This document shows, piece by piece, positions 42,845-51,560 of a DNA stretch of 60,280 bases. Source of the stretch: Lentisphaerales bacterium (lineage in GTDB: Bacteria; Verrucomicrobiota; Kiritimatiellia; JAUXFM01); assembly GCA_030622955.1 (NCBI GenBank), contig JAUXFM010000004.1, positions 1-60,280 on the forward strand, given 5' to 3'. Each line of letters opens with the position of its first letter. The stretch's first letter is position 1. The notes beneath the pieces were generated by a model, which saw only the letters and a program-made list of their open reading frames with translations, was not told the origin of the DNA and ran no database searches. The position numbers and the translations under genes were made by a program.

Positions 42845-44050
42845 CTACCCAATCGTCTTCCCGATCTCAAAGATGGGGAGCAGCATTGCAAAGACTATCA
42901 GGCCGACAACGGCGCCGATGATGAGAATGAGCAGTGGCTCTATCAGGGTTGTAACAGTTCTCGTCTGCTGATCTACTTCCTGGTCATAGAACTCGGCCAC
43001 CTCGGCCAACACTTCTTCCAGTCCGCCGGTTTCTTCACCGACCGCTATCATGTTGGACAGGAAGACCGGAAAGTGTTTTGCATGTTTCATGCCATCAGCA
43101 ATACGGGCGCCGCGATGCACAACACCCACTCTGACCTCCTCTATTTCCTGCTTCAATATACTGTTACGCATGGTCTCAGAGCTCAGTGCGAGGGCCCGAT
43201 CAATCGTAATGCCGCTTTCGATCAACAGTGATAATGTTCGCGCAAAACGTGCGATATCTGCATTCCGGGAGAATCCTCTGAGCACCGGCATGCTCAGTTG
43301 GATCGCATCCCACATTGTTCTGCCTGCACCTCCAGAAATCATTCGCTTCAGCATCAGAATAAAAAGCATGACTCCAATGACCAGCCAGTGCCAGCTCCCT
43401 GAAATGATCTTGCTCGCGCCAAATAGGATTGCGGTGGGAAGTGGCAACTCCTGGCCTTTGAACAGTGGCATGATCCGAGGCATGAAGAACGCCACCATGA
43501 CGAATACGGTAGCAATCCCTACGATGAGTACGAGTGTAGGATAAGTGAGCGCCGACTGAACTTTGCGACGCAGGACTTCTTCCTTCTCACGCGCTTCAGC
43601 AAGCCGGCGCAGGATCTTGTCAAGAATACCTGCTGATTCTCCCGATTTGACCATGCTGACATAAAGCCCCGGGAAAAGCCGGGGGTATTTCTTGAGTGCT
43701 TCCGAAAGCATCCCGCCATCACGGATCGTATTTCCAAGATCCGTTACCACCCGCAGAAGCTTCTTGTTCTCGGTCTGTTCGCCTATGGTCACAAGCGCCC
43801 TGAGAATTGGGACGCCGGCACGCAGCAGGCTCGCGAGCTGGCGGGTAAAGATATTGATGTCCCTCGCGCGAATTCTTGCACTGATGAACTCGTGAGAGCT
43901 GCGCTCATCGATCGCGTTTTCCGTGACCGATATGGGGCTCTGCCCGCGCCTGTCGATCTCGGCGAGAACCGCAGCCCTGTTATCGGCAATGATCTCACCT
44001 TCGATGGTGTTATCAGGCCCATCTTTTGCTTTGTATGTGAATGTAGGCAT
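42845..44050 (-). CDS. gspF: Type II secretion inner-membrane protein GspF
   Basis: 401 residues, the normal length. Two T2SSF domains, each with a conserved helical core (FTRQLASLLRAGVPILRALVTIGEQ near 70, and FARTLSLLIESGITIDRALALSSE near 275), and three TM segments. The N-terminus MPTFTYKAKDG is typical. GspF couples the ATPase GspE to pseudopilus assembly in the inner membrane. It follows GspE with a 253-bp gap holding simple repeats. Confidence 0.93.
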   Translation of the reverse strand: MPTFTYKAKDGPDNTIEGEIIADNRAAVLAEIDRRGQSPISVTENAIDERSSHEFISARIRARDINIFTRQLASLLRAGVPILRALVTIGEQTENKKLLRVVTDLGNTIRDGGMLSEALKKYPRLFPGLYVSMVKSGESAGILDKILRRLAEAREKEEVLRRKVQSALTYPTLVLIVGIATVFVMVAFFMPRIMPLFKGQELPLPTAILFGASKIISGSWHWLVIGVMLFILMLKRMISGGAGRTMWDAIQLSMPVLRGFSRNADIARFARTLSLLIESGITIDRALALSSETMRNSILKQEIEEVRVGVVHRGARIADGMKHAKHFPVFLSNMIAVGEETGGLEEVLAEVAEFYDQEVDQQTRTVTTLIEPLLILIIGAVVGLIVFAMLLPIFEIGKTIG

Positions 44051-44303
44051 TTCAGGAAGGTATCAGGTGTTCCACCTTCGCCTGTTGGGTTTCGGCGCGA
44101 CCAGCCCAAGCTGGCAGGGCTCAGGGTTCAGGAAGGAACTGGTTTCAGGTTTCAGACTCATCCTTCAGCCCTCTCTTAAGTTCAGGTTTCAAATCGATGG
44201 ATTCACTTGTCCTTCGTAGCTTCATGCGTAGTAGAATCCTTCAGCCCTCTCCCTTGCCGGGCTCCGCAACTCAGGTTTCAGGTCTCCGCCTTCAGCCTTC
44301 TCT
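44051..44303. repeat. Degenerate short repeats between gspE and gspF
   Basis: The 253 bp hold several diverged copies of TTCAGGTTTCAG-like and CCTTCAGCCCTCTC-like units (for example near 44140, 44162, 44240, 44270 and 44292) plus a TCCTTCGTAGCTTCATGCG stretch. I see no gene. The pattern resembles low-complexity intergenic decay. Confidence 0.5.
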
Positions 44304-45932
44304 TTAGATGCTTGTTACACGGATGACTTCTTCAAGAGTTGTAATTCCACGGGCAGCTTTTTCCTGTCCATCCTGGGCCAGGCTCACCATGCCCAGCGCC
44401 ATGGCCTTCTCACGCAACACTGTGGAAGAAGCCCTGTCGAGGATGAGTTCCTGGATCTCCGGCTTGAGTGGCAGGAATTCGCAGACGGCAATGCGTCCGC
44501 TGTATCCGGTTTGTTTGCAGGCTTTGCATCCCGTACCGCGATACCGGGTTGCCCCATCAATTTCATAGCTTTCCTTGCACTTCGTACAGATCGTTTTGAC
44601 AAGGCGTTGTGCGGCGAACGCACGCACGGTTGAGGTGATGAGATAGGGATCAATGCCCATATCAATGAGCCGTACAGCGCCACTCGCCGCGTCGTTCGTA
44701 TGTAGGGTGCTGAGAACAAGATGCCCCGTCATGGCTGTCTGGATCGCAATTTCGGCCGTCTCCCTGTCACGTACTTCACCCACCATCATGATGTCAGGGT
44801 CATGTCGAAGCATGCTTCGTAATGCCGTTGCGAAGGTAAGTCCTATCTTCGGATTGATCTGCGTTTGCGTTATTCCTTTGAGCTCGTACTCAACAGGATC
44901 CTCGATAGTTATTATCTTCCTGCCAGGTTGATTGAGCTGCCTGAGGCAGGCATAAAGTGTCGTGCTTTTACCGCTCCCCGTTGGACCCGTGACAAATATC
45001 AGCCCATGTGGCTGATTGATCAATTCACCGAGTGCAGCCCGATGAGCAGGAGAGAGTCCCAGTTCTTCCAAATTGAAGAGCATAGTGGTCGGCAGGATCC
45101 TGATCACAACGTTCTCGCCATGCAGGGCCGGGACAACTGATATTCTGAGATCGTAGTTTTTTCCACCAACAGTGACCCTGGACCTTCCATCCTGCGGGAT
45201 TCTGCGTTCTACGATGTTGAGACGAGCCATGAGCTTGATGCGTGAAATTATTGCCGGGTACAGGACCCTTATGTTCGATGCCACGTGTGCCGGGTACAGC
45301 ACACCGTCAATCCGGCGCCGCACGTCCACGGAATCACGACCGGCCTCGAAGTGGATATCCGTTGCCCGCTCATCAATGGCTTCCTGCAGAAGCTGGTTGA
45401 CCAGGCTGACAACCGAGGCGTCATCTGCCATCTTCGCCAGGTCATGCGATTCGGCGACGGGTTCCGCCTCTTCATGCGAAGATTCCTGCAGAATCTTCTC
45501 AACGGTATCGGCCCCTATTCCGTAGGAGCGTCTGATGGCATCGAGTATGTCTGACCTACAGGCAAGCACCCGCTCCACCTGGTAGCCAAGATTCGTCTGG
45601 ATATCCTCGACCGGCGACATGTCCAGGGGATCCGACAAGGCTATTGTCAGGACAGGTGCCTGCAACCGGACAGGCATGATCAAGTAGTGTGATGCGAACT
45701 TGGCCGACACAGACCTGATCGCCGCATCATCAATGACCAGCTCGCCCAGGGCCACAAAGTTCAGGCCATGTTGATCCGCAAGCAACCTCAGGAGCGGTTC
45801 TTCTTCAACAAAGCCGTTCTCCACCAGGACCAGGGGCAAAGACCTGTAGGTCTGCCGAGATATCGTCAGGGCTTTCTCAAGATCTTTCTTGGAAAGCATG
45901 CCCTGCTTGACCAGGTTGGCTTCGAGTTTCAT
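44304..45932 (-). CDS. gspE: Type II secretion/pilus assembly ATPase GspE
   Basis: 542-residue assembly ATPase. N-terminal MshEN-type domain (about 1-150), then the core: Walker A GPTGSGKSTTLYA, Asp box ITIEDPVEYEL, Walker B MMVGEVRDRETAEIA and His box STLHTND. A four-cysteine zinc motif (CTKCKESYEI...GTGCKACKQTGY) follows, as in GspE and PilB. It powers pseudopilus extension from the cytoplasm. It is the first gene of this operon; about 180 bp separate its start from the stop of atpD-like beta upstream, so it may have its own promoter. Confidence 0.93.
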   Translation of the reverse strand: MKLEANLVKQGMLSKKDLEKALTISRQTYRSLPLVLVENGFVEEEPLLRLLADQHGLNFVALGELVIDDAAIRSVSAKFASHYLIMPVRLQAPVLTIALSDPLDMSPVEDIQTNLGYQVERVLACRSDILDAIRRSYGIGADTVEKILQESSHEEAEPVAESHDLAKMADDASVVSLVNQLLQEAIDERATDIHFEAGRDSVDVRRRIDGVLYPAHVASNIRVLYPAIISRIKLMARLNIVERRIPQDGRSRVTVGGKNYDLRISVVPALHGENVVIRILPTTMLFNLEELGLSPAHRAALGELINQPHGLIFVTGPTGSGKSTTLYACLRQLNQPGRKIITIEDPVEYELKGITQTQINPKIGLTFATALRSMLRHDPDIMMVGEVRDRETAEIAIQTAMTGHLVLSTLHTNDAASGAVRLIDMGIDPYLITSTVRAFAAQRLVKTICTKCKESYEIDGATRYRGTGCKACKQTGYSGRIAVCEFLPLKPEIQELILDRASSTVLREKAMALGMVSLAQDGQEKAARGITTLEEVIRVTSI

Positions 45933-46114
45933 TTCAAATTGTCCGTCCTAATTATAGCGATTCACGAATGATCTGTCTATTTGTCGATCCTGTATTCGCT
46001 CGATATTCCGGTACTGTTCTTGTTTAATTGGTCTGGACCCATCCCGACAACTAAACACCTCTTCTTCGACCTATCCTGCATAACCTTGGCCGCAGTAGGA
46101 GCCAACAACTAAAC

Positions 46115-47542
<1,428 letters not shown>

Positions 47543-47557
47543 TCACATGAAACTTCT

Positions 47558-48505
47558 CTAAGCTGCTTTACCGGCCTCCTTGGCCAATGCCTGCTTCTTC
47601 TTCTTGGCCTTGAGTTTCTTCTTTTCCTTGATGTTCTTGGCCGCGAAACATTCGCGCATGCCCTTGTCGATCTGCTCGTGAACAGCCTTGAATGCCTGGT
47701 GCTGCACCTTCTTGAATGTCTTTTCAACTGCCTGTTGACTGCCTTCAAGATGCATTGCCCTGGCAGAGAATTCCGCCAGCTTACTGTCCTCGAACACTTC
47801 GTAGAGTTTGGATGTGACCCATACTCCGGCAAGATACTCAAGCATATCGGAGAAAGATGATTCAATAATGACGTTCCGCGCTTCTGCCATCATCCCCCCG
47901 CTTTTGCCCCGACCGGACAGCTCGCTCTCGACGTCCTTGTCGAAGAGTTCTGCACAAGGCAGGATGTTGACCACCTCGATTGTCTGCGAAGAGAATGACA
48001 ACGCCTTCGGGTAGGCAACGGCAACCTTGCCCATCCTCCCGGCAAGGACCTCATCAACAATATAATCCTTCACTTCCACCGCCTGCTCATAAATGGTCTC
48101 CGGTGCAATGCCGGGAAAGAATTTGTGCGCCCTGCCCTGATCTCCAAACGTGCTGTTGCCCTTGTCGCCTATTACCAGGAGTGCTGTCTTGTCATCCGGC
48201 AGGTTTCCCTGGCAGTCCATTGCTGCACGGATCACGCCCTGGTTCAGTCCGCCCATGAACCCGGAATCTGATGTAACCACTACGATACCCATGACATCAG
48301 ACACCTCTCTTACGAAAGGATTTTCAACATCGATCAGGTTGACAACCCGGAAGAATCCCGAGAAAGCATCCATAAAAGCGTCAAACCGCTCCTTCTGTTT
48401 TTCCAGGACGTGATACTGCGAGCTGGCCACATTTTTGAGTGTCTCTACGAGGCTCAGCAGGTCACCGTTAAACTGCAGCTCTTTTCTCAATTCCGTTAAC
48501 TGCAT
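47558..48505 (-). CDS. F-type ATPase gamma subunit, divergent
   Basis: Central-stalk subunit of 315 residues, slightly long. The N-terminal helix (LTELRKELQFNGDLLSLVETLKNVASSQYHVLEK) and the C-terminal helix (FSARAMHLEGSQQAVEKTFKKVQHQAF) follow the gamma pattern. The highly conserved C-terminal RQAxITxELxEI is replaced by HQAFKAVHEQIDKGM. After it comes a 30-residue lysine-rich tail (KEKKKLKAKKKKQA), not usual in gamma. GGGAG precedes the ATG. Upstream are a GC palindrome and the heptamer array. Confidence 0.88.
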   Translation of the reverse strand: MQLTELRKELQFNGDLLSLVETLKNVASSQYHVLEKQKERFDAFMDAFSGFFRVVNLIDVENPFVREVSDVMGIVVVTSDSGFMGGLNQGVIRAAMDCQGNLPDDKTALLVIGDKGNSTFGDQGRAHKFFPGIAPETIYEQAVEVKDYIVDEVLAGRMGKVAVAYPKALSFSSQTIEVVNILPCAELFDKDVESELSGRGKSGGMMAEARNVIIESSFSDMLEYLAGVWVTSKLYEVFEDSKLAEFSARAMHLEGSQQAVEKTFKKVQHQAFKAVHEQIDKGMRECFAAKNIKEKKKLKAKKKKQALAKEAGKAA

Positions 48506-48521
48506 CAGTTACTCCCGAAAG

Positions 48522-48550
48522 GCGGACGGCCCGGCGGTCCGTCCCTACCC
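48522..48550. repeat. Palindromic intergenic repeat, copy 3
   Basis: GGACGG-9 bases-CCGTCC, followed by CTACCC and preceded by GC, matches the copy at 28266 in both flanks. It lies directly upstream of the gamma ribosome binding site, so the hairpin could affect gamma and beta translation. Confidence 0.6.
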
Positions 48551-48590
48551 AACATCCCCTCAATTACTGGCTCCTGACTTCCATCCTCTG

Positions 48591-48730
48591 TCCTCCGTCA
48601 TCCGTCCTCCGTCATCCGTCCTCCGTCATCCGTCCTCCGTCCTCCGTCATCCGTCATCCGTCATCCGTCATCCGTCCTCCGCCTTCCGTCATCCGTCATC
48701 CGCCTTCCGTCCTCCGTCCCCCGTCCTCCG
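48591..48730. repeat. Tandem array of 20 heptamers (TCMTCCG)
   Basis: Twenty uninterrupted 7-bp units, mostly TCCTCCG and TCATCCG with a few CCTTCCG and TCCCCCG variants, occupy the whole space between the b-delta stop (48733) and the region before gamma. A heptamer array changes frame if it gains or loses units, but here it is non-coding, so copy number would alter spacing and RNA structure only. It is not a CRISPR: there are no spacers. Confidence 0.95.
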
Positions 48731-48732
48731 CA

Positions 48733-49494
48733 TCACGCATGCGCAGTCTTCTTAACCTCTGCCGATGCTTCCTTCAGCCTGTTGGACAGGCTTCCGTCAA
48801 TCTCAAGGCTGCCAAGCTTGAAGATCATGCCTCCGAGCAGTTCTTCATCGATCTTCTCCTCAACTTTTATCTCGGCGCCAAACTTGTTCTTCAGCAGTTC
48901 TTCGAGTCTCTGCTTCTGCTCGGGGACAATCGCATGACTTGTTGTAAATTGCACATCGTCGGTATCAACCGTAATGCTAGCCGCATCAAGATCGTCCAGT
49001 GCGTCGAGCAACTCACCGATGAAATGCTTGTTGAGTTCTGCATTCATTTCCTCGCTGAACACAAGCTTGAAGACCTCAGTTCCATAATCTACGGCTTTTT
49101 CTTCCATGTCCTGCGCGATCTGGGTTCTGAGTCTTTCCTCATTTTTGCGGGCCGTTGCCATTATCTTCTCACTTTCCTTCCCGGCTTCGGCGAGCATCTG
49201 CTCTCTGGTCCTGGCGAGTTCCTCTTCGGATTTCTCTCTTTGCTCCTGGAGTTTTTCTTCCGCTTCCTTCTGCTTTGCTTCGAATTCCTTCTTGTGTCCT
49301 TCGATCTCCTGTCGGATAGACTGTTCTTTCTTCTTCACCTCGGCTTCCACCTGCTTCAACCTGTTGATCGCATTCATTGTGTCGCCGAGCAGCATCTTCT
49401 TGAGAAAGAAAACAATGCCAACCAGGACAGTCAGATGGAGCAGCACGAGTGGTATAAGGATGCGCAACATCCCTGATAGGTTTCCTAGGTCCAT
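48733..49494 (-). CDS. F-type ATPase b-delta fusion subunit
   Basis: 253-residue stator protein that joins b and delta. Residues 11-31 are a TM helix, 40-135 a long charged coiled coil as in subunit b. Residues about 170-250 match the delta C-terminal domain: VQFTTSHAIVPEQKQRLEELL followed by ELLGGMIFKLGSLEIDGSLSNRL, with the GG and DGS landmarks at 221 and 233. The delta N-terminal helical bundle that binds alpha is short or absent. Separate b and delta are usual; fusions are known in some other lineages (e.g. mycobacteria). The ATG lies 60 bp after subunit c. Confidence 0.88.
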   Translation of the reverse strand: MDLGNLSGMLRILIPLVLLHLTVLVGIVFFLKKMLLGDTMNAINRLKQVEAEVKKKEQSIRQEIEGHKKEFEAKQKEAEEKLQEQREKSEEELARTREQMLAEAGKESEKIMATARKNEERLRTQIAQDMEEKAVDYGTEVFKLVFSEEMNAELNKHFIGELLDALDDLDAASITVDTDDVQFTTSHAIVPEQKQRLEELLKNKFGAEIKVEEKIDEELLGGMIFKLGSLEIDGSLSNRLKEASAEVKKTAHA

Positions 49495-49554
49495 TTCGTC
49501 TTACCTCGTCTTATTTCATGTTTATCAGCATTTAAAACAGTGACCATATGCCTG

Positions 49555-49770
49555 CTATCCTCTGCCAAACAGCTGAAAAAGAATCAGGAGCGCTATAACT
49601 GCGATCGCCTCCGCAAAGATCAGGGAAATTATCATCGCCTGCAGTATCTTTGGTGCGGCCGACGGGTTCCTGCCCAGCGCCCTGATGCTGGCATATCCGA
49701 TGGCCGCAATGACGGCTGACGGTCCGATAATCGTCAGGAACATCACGAGAAATATGACGAAATTTTCCAA
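49555..49770 (-). CDS. F-type ATPase subunit c
   Basis: Ring subunit, 71 residues, one hairpin of two TM helices. The polar loop is GRNPSAA (R34-N35-P36), and the carboxylate for ion binding is E54 in LIFAEAIAVIALL. The proline of helix one is kept, but the polar Na+-ligand positions (Q32 and S66 in Ilyobacter-type rings) are isoleucine and alanine here, which favours protons. The start is a TTG after GGACAGGAGCG; the next ATG would remove part of helix one. The reading frame is clear and the c-ring thus should assemble. Confidence 0.9.
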   Translation of the reverse strand: MENFVIFLVMFLTIIGPSAVIAAIGYASIRALGRNPSAAPKILQAMIISLIFAEAIAVIALLILFQLFGRG

Positions 49771-49794
49771 TCTCAGTTCGCTCCTGTCCTCGCA

Positions 49795-50022
49795 TCATTC
49801 TTCGACCAGGATCATGCATTCATCCTTGTCAAACTTGATCATTCCCTTCTTGATCGGAATGGTTTCCTTCCAATCAACTACAACATCGCCCTTCTTGAGC
49901 AGACTGACTATCGGTGCGTGGTAATCCTGCAGTTCGAACTCAGCAAGGTCGCCCGGCAAAAATACGCTCTTGGCCTCCCCCTCAAAAATCACGTGTTTGG
50001 GACTGAGTATCGTCACCTTCAT
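49795..50022 (-). CDS. F-type ATPase epsilon subunit, short
   Basis: 75-residue epsilon with only the N-terminal beta-sandwich: MKVTILSPKHVIFEGEAKSVFLPGDLAEFELQDYHAPIVSLLKKGDV is classic. The C-terminal two-helix domain, which in many bacteria inhibits ATP hydrolysis, is missing; the protein is about 55-60 residues shorter than usual. An enzyme lacking this brake could hydrolyse ATP freely. It lies 5 bp after alpha-2 and before c, an unusual place. Confidence 0.9.
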   Translation of the reverse strand: MKVTILSPKHVIFEGEAKSVFLPGDLAEFELQDYHAPIVSLLKKGDVVVDWKETIPIKKGMIKFDKDECMILVEE

Positions 50023-50027
50023 ATACT

Positions 50028-51560
50028 TTACGCTTCAGTAGCCTGCTCCCCAGCATCGTCACCAGCACCTTCGAGGAGCACGCCAGCCGTACTGTCAAAA
50101 TATGCCTCGATCAGTTTCCGCATTGCGTTCTCGATTTCGGGCGTCACATCGTCGGCCGACTCGATGGCAGAGAGCAGCGCCTGGTCATGTCCCCTGGCAA
50201 AATCAAATATGTCCTTACAGAATATCTTTCTCTCTGCTCCAGAGCGCGCCTGAAGCATGCCTGAAGATACTGCATAGAGAAGAATGACCTCCTCTTCGAG
50301 CGAGACTGGGTTCGCTTCGCCCTGTTGAAAGATGCTGCGTATGACCTCGCCCTTTTTCACTGCCCGATCGGCTTCTTCGGAAAGGCCGGACGAGAGCTTG
50401 CTCAGTTTAACGATCTCATTATAGCGTGCGTAGTCAGCACGCAGGTCCTTGCCAAGCGTCCTCATGATGGTGGGCTGCGCTTTACCTCCAACAATGGAAA
50501 TAGAGACCGGCACATCGATGGCCGGGCGGAATCCTTCACCGAAGATGCTACTGCTCAGGCATATCTGACCGTCACACATGGAAGAAAGGTTTGAGGGGAT
50601 ATAGCCGGTAAGATCATTCTGCAGTGTTTCAGCAATACCGAGGAACGTGATAGACCCGTCGCCGTGGTCCTTGTTGAATTTGCCCGCCCTCTCCATGAGC
50701 TGGGTCTGGACATAGAAGATATCACCCGGATATGCCTCGCGGCCGGGCGGTCGCTCCAGCAGCAGCGAAAGCTGCCTGTATGCCCAGGCATGTTTTGTCA
50801 GGTCATCGAACACCACCAGTACATCGTGACCTTTCCGTGCGAAGTAATCTGCAATCGATGCGGCTGCGAATGGCACAATGTACTGCTCACCGACCGGCGA
50901 GTTATCCGTGGCCGCGATGATAGTGGTATAGTCGAATGTGCCCTTCTTCTGGAACAGGCCGGCAATTTTCTCGAGGCCCGAAACCGACTTGCCGAGACAG
51001 CAGTAAATACAGATAACATCACGATCCTTCTGATTGAGAATTGCATCCACCGCTATGGCTGTCTTGCCGGTCATGCGGTCACCCAGGATCAACTGTCGCT
51101 GGCCCTTGGCCAGGGGAATGAGCATGTCTACAATCTTGGTGCCAGTTGGCATGAACTGATCGATAGTTGCGCGATCTGTAATTGGCGGGGAGTCCCTGAA
51201 GACTGCCACATGCTCATCAGCTTCTACAGGTTCCTTGCCGTCAATCGGGTTCCCTAGCGCACCGACCATTCTCCCGATAAGGCCATCACCCACGGGAATT
51301 GTGAATGGTTCACTGACTCCAATGACTTCCTTGCCCATCTTGAGTTTGCTGGGATCGCCAAGTGCCAGTGCCAGGACTTCGTCTTCGTCATAGCCCATGA
51401 TGATTCCCTTGACCCCGTCACCCATATCGAGAATTTGCCCGTTCAGGCAGGTGGGAAGCCCTTCAATGCGAACGATGATCTCTTTGATATCCTTGATCAC
51501 GCCCTTTTCCTGGACCTTGATCTTAAACAGCGGTATCGGAGAACTGGCTGAGCTGCTCAT
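50028..51560 (-). CDS. F-type ATPase alpha-like subunit 2 (no arginine finger)
   Basis: 510 residues, alpha-type. Walker A GDRMTGKT at 160-167, FDDLTKHAWAYRQLSLLLERPPGREAYPGDIFY in the centre. The arginine finger that in alpha completes the beta catalytic site (VSRVGG motif) is replaced: PVSISIVGG, with I356 in place of Arg. The N-terminus begins near the beta-barrel and lacks the extra segment that binds delta in canonical alpha, although it has a short serine-rich head. It overlaps alpha-1 by 38 bp. It is clearly a paralogue of alpha-1, not a frameshift product. Confidence 0.9.
   Translation of the reverse strand: MSSSASSPIPLFKIKVQEKGVIKDIKEIIVRIEGLPTCLNGQILDMGDGVKGIIMGYDEDEVLALALGDPSKLKMGKEVIGVSEPFTIPVGDGLIGRMVGALGNPIDGKEPVEADEHVAVFRDSPPITDRATIDQFMPTGTKIVDMLIPLAKGQRQLILGDRMTGKTAIAVDAILNQKDRDVICIYCCLGKSVSGLEKIAGLFQKKGTFDYTTIIAATDNSPVGEQYIVPFAAASIADYFARKGHDVLVVFDDLTKHAWAYRQLSLLLERPPGREAYPGDIFYVQTQLMERAGKFNKDHGDGSITFLGIAETLQNDLTGYIPSNLSSMCDGQICLSSSIFGEGFRPAIDVPVSISIVGGKAQPTIMRTLGKDLRADYARYNEIVKLSKLSSGLSEEADRAVKKGEVIRSIFQQGEANPVSLEEEVILLYAVSSGMLQARSGAERKIFCKDIFDFARGHDQALLSAIESADDVTPEIENAMRKLIEAYFDSTAGVLLEGAGDDAGEQATEA

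Noticed and set aside
35935-45932. Operon as a plain type IV pilus
   Set aside because: GspG-specific calcium loop, GspK and GspL-type fusion point to T2SS-like assembly; no PilT or pilin gene set is present.
48591-48730. Heptamer array as CRISPR
   Set aside because: Units are 7 bp, contiguous and without spacers.
48739-49476. 245-aa plus-strand ORF
   Set aside because: Antisense to the b-delta gene; its leucine/phenylalanine-rich content mirrors the coiled coil codons.
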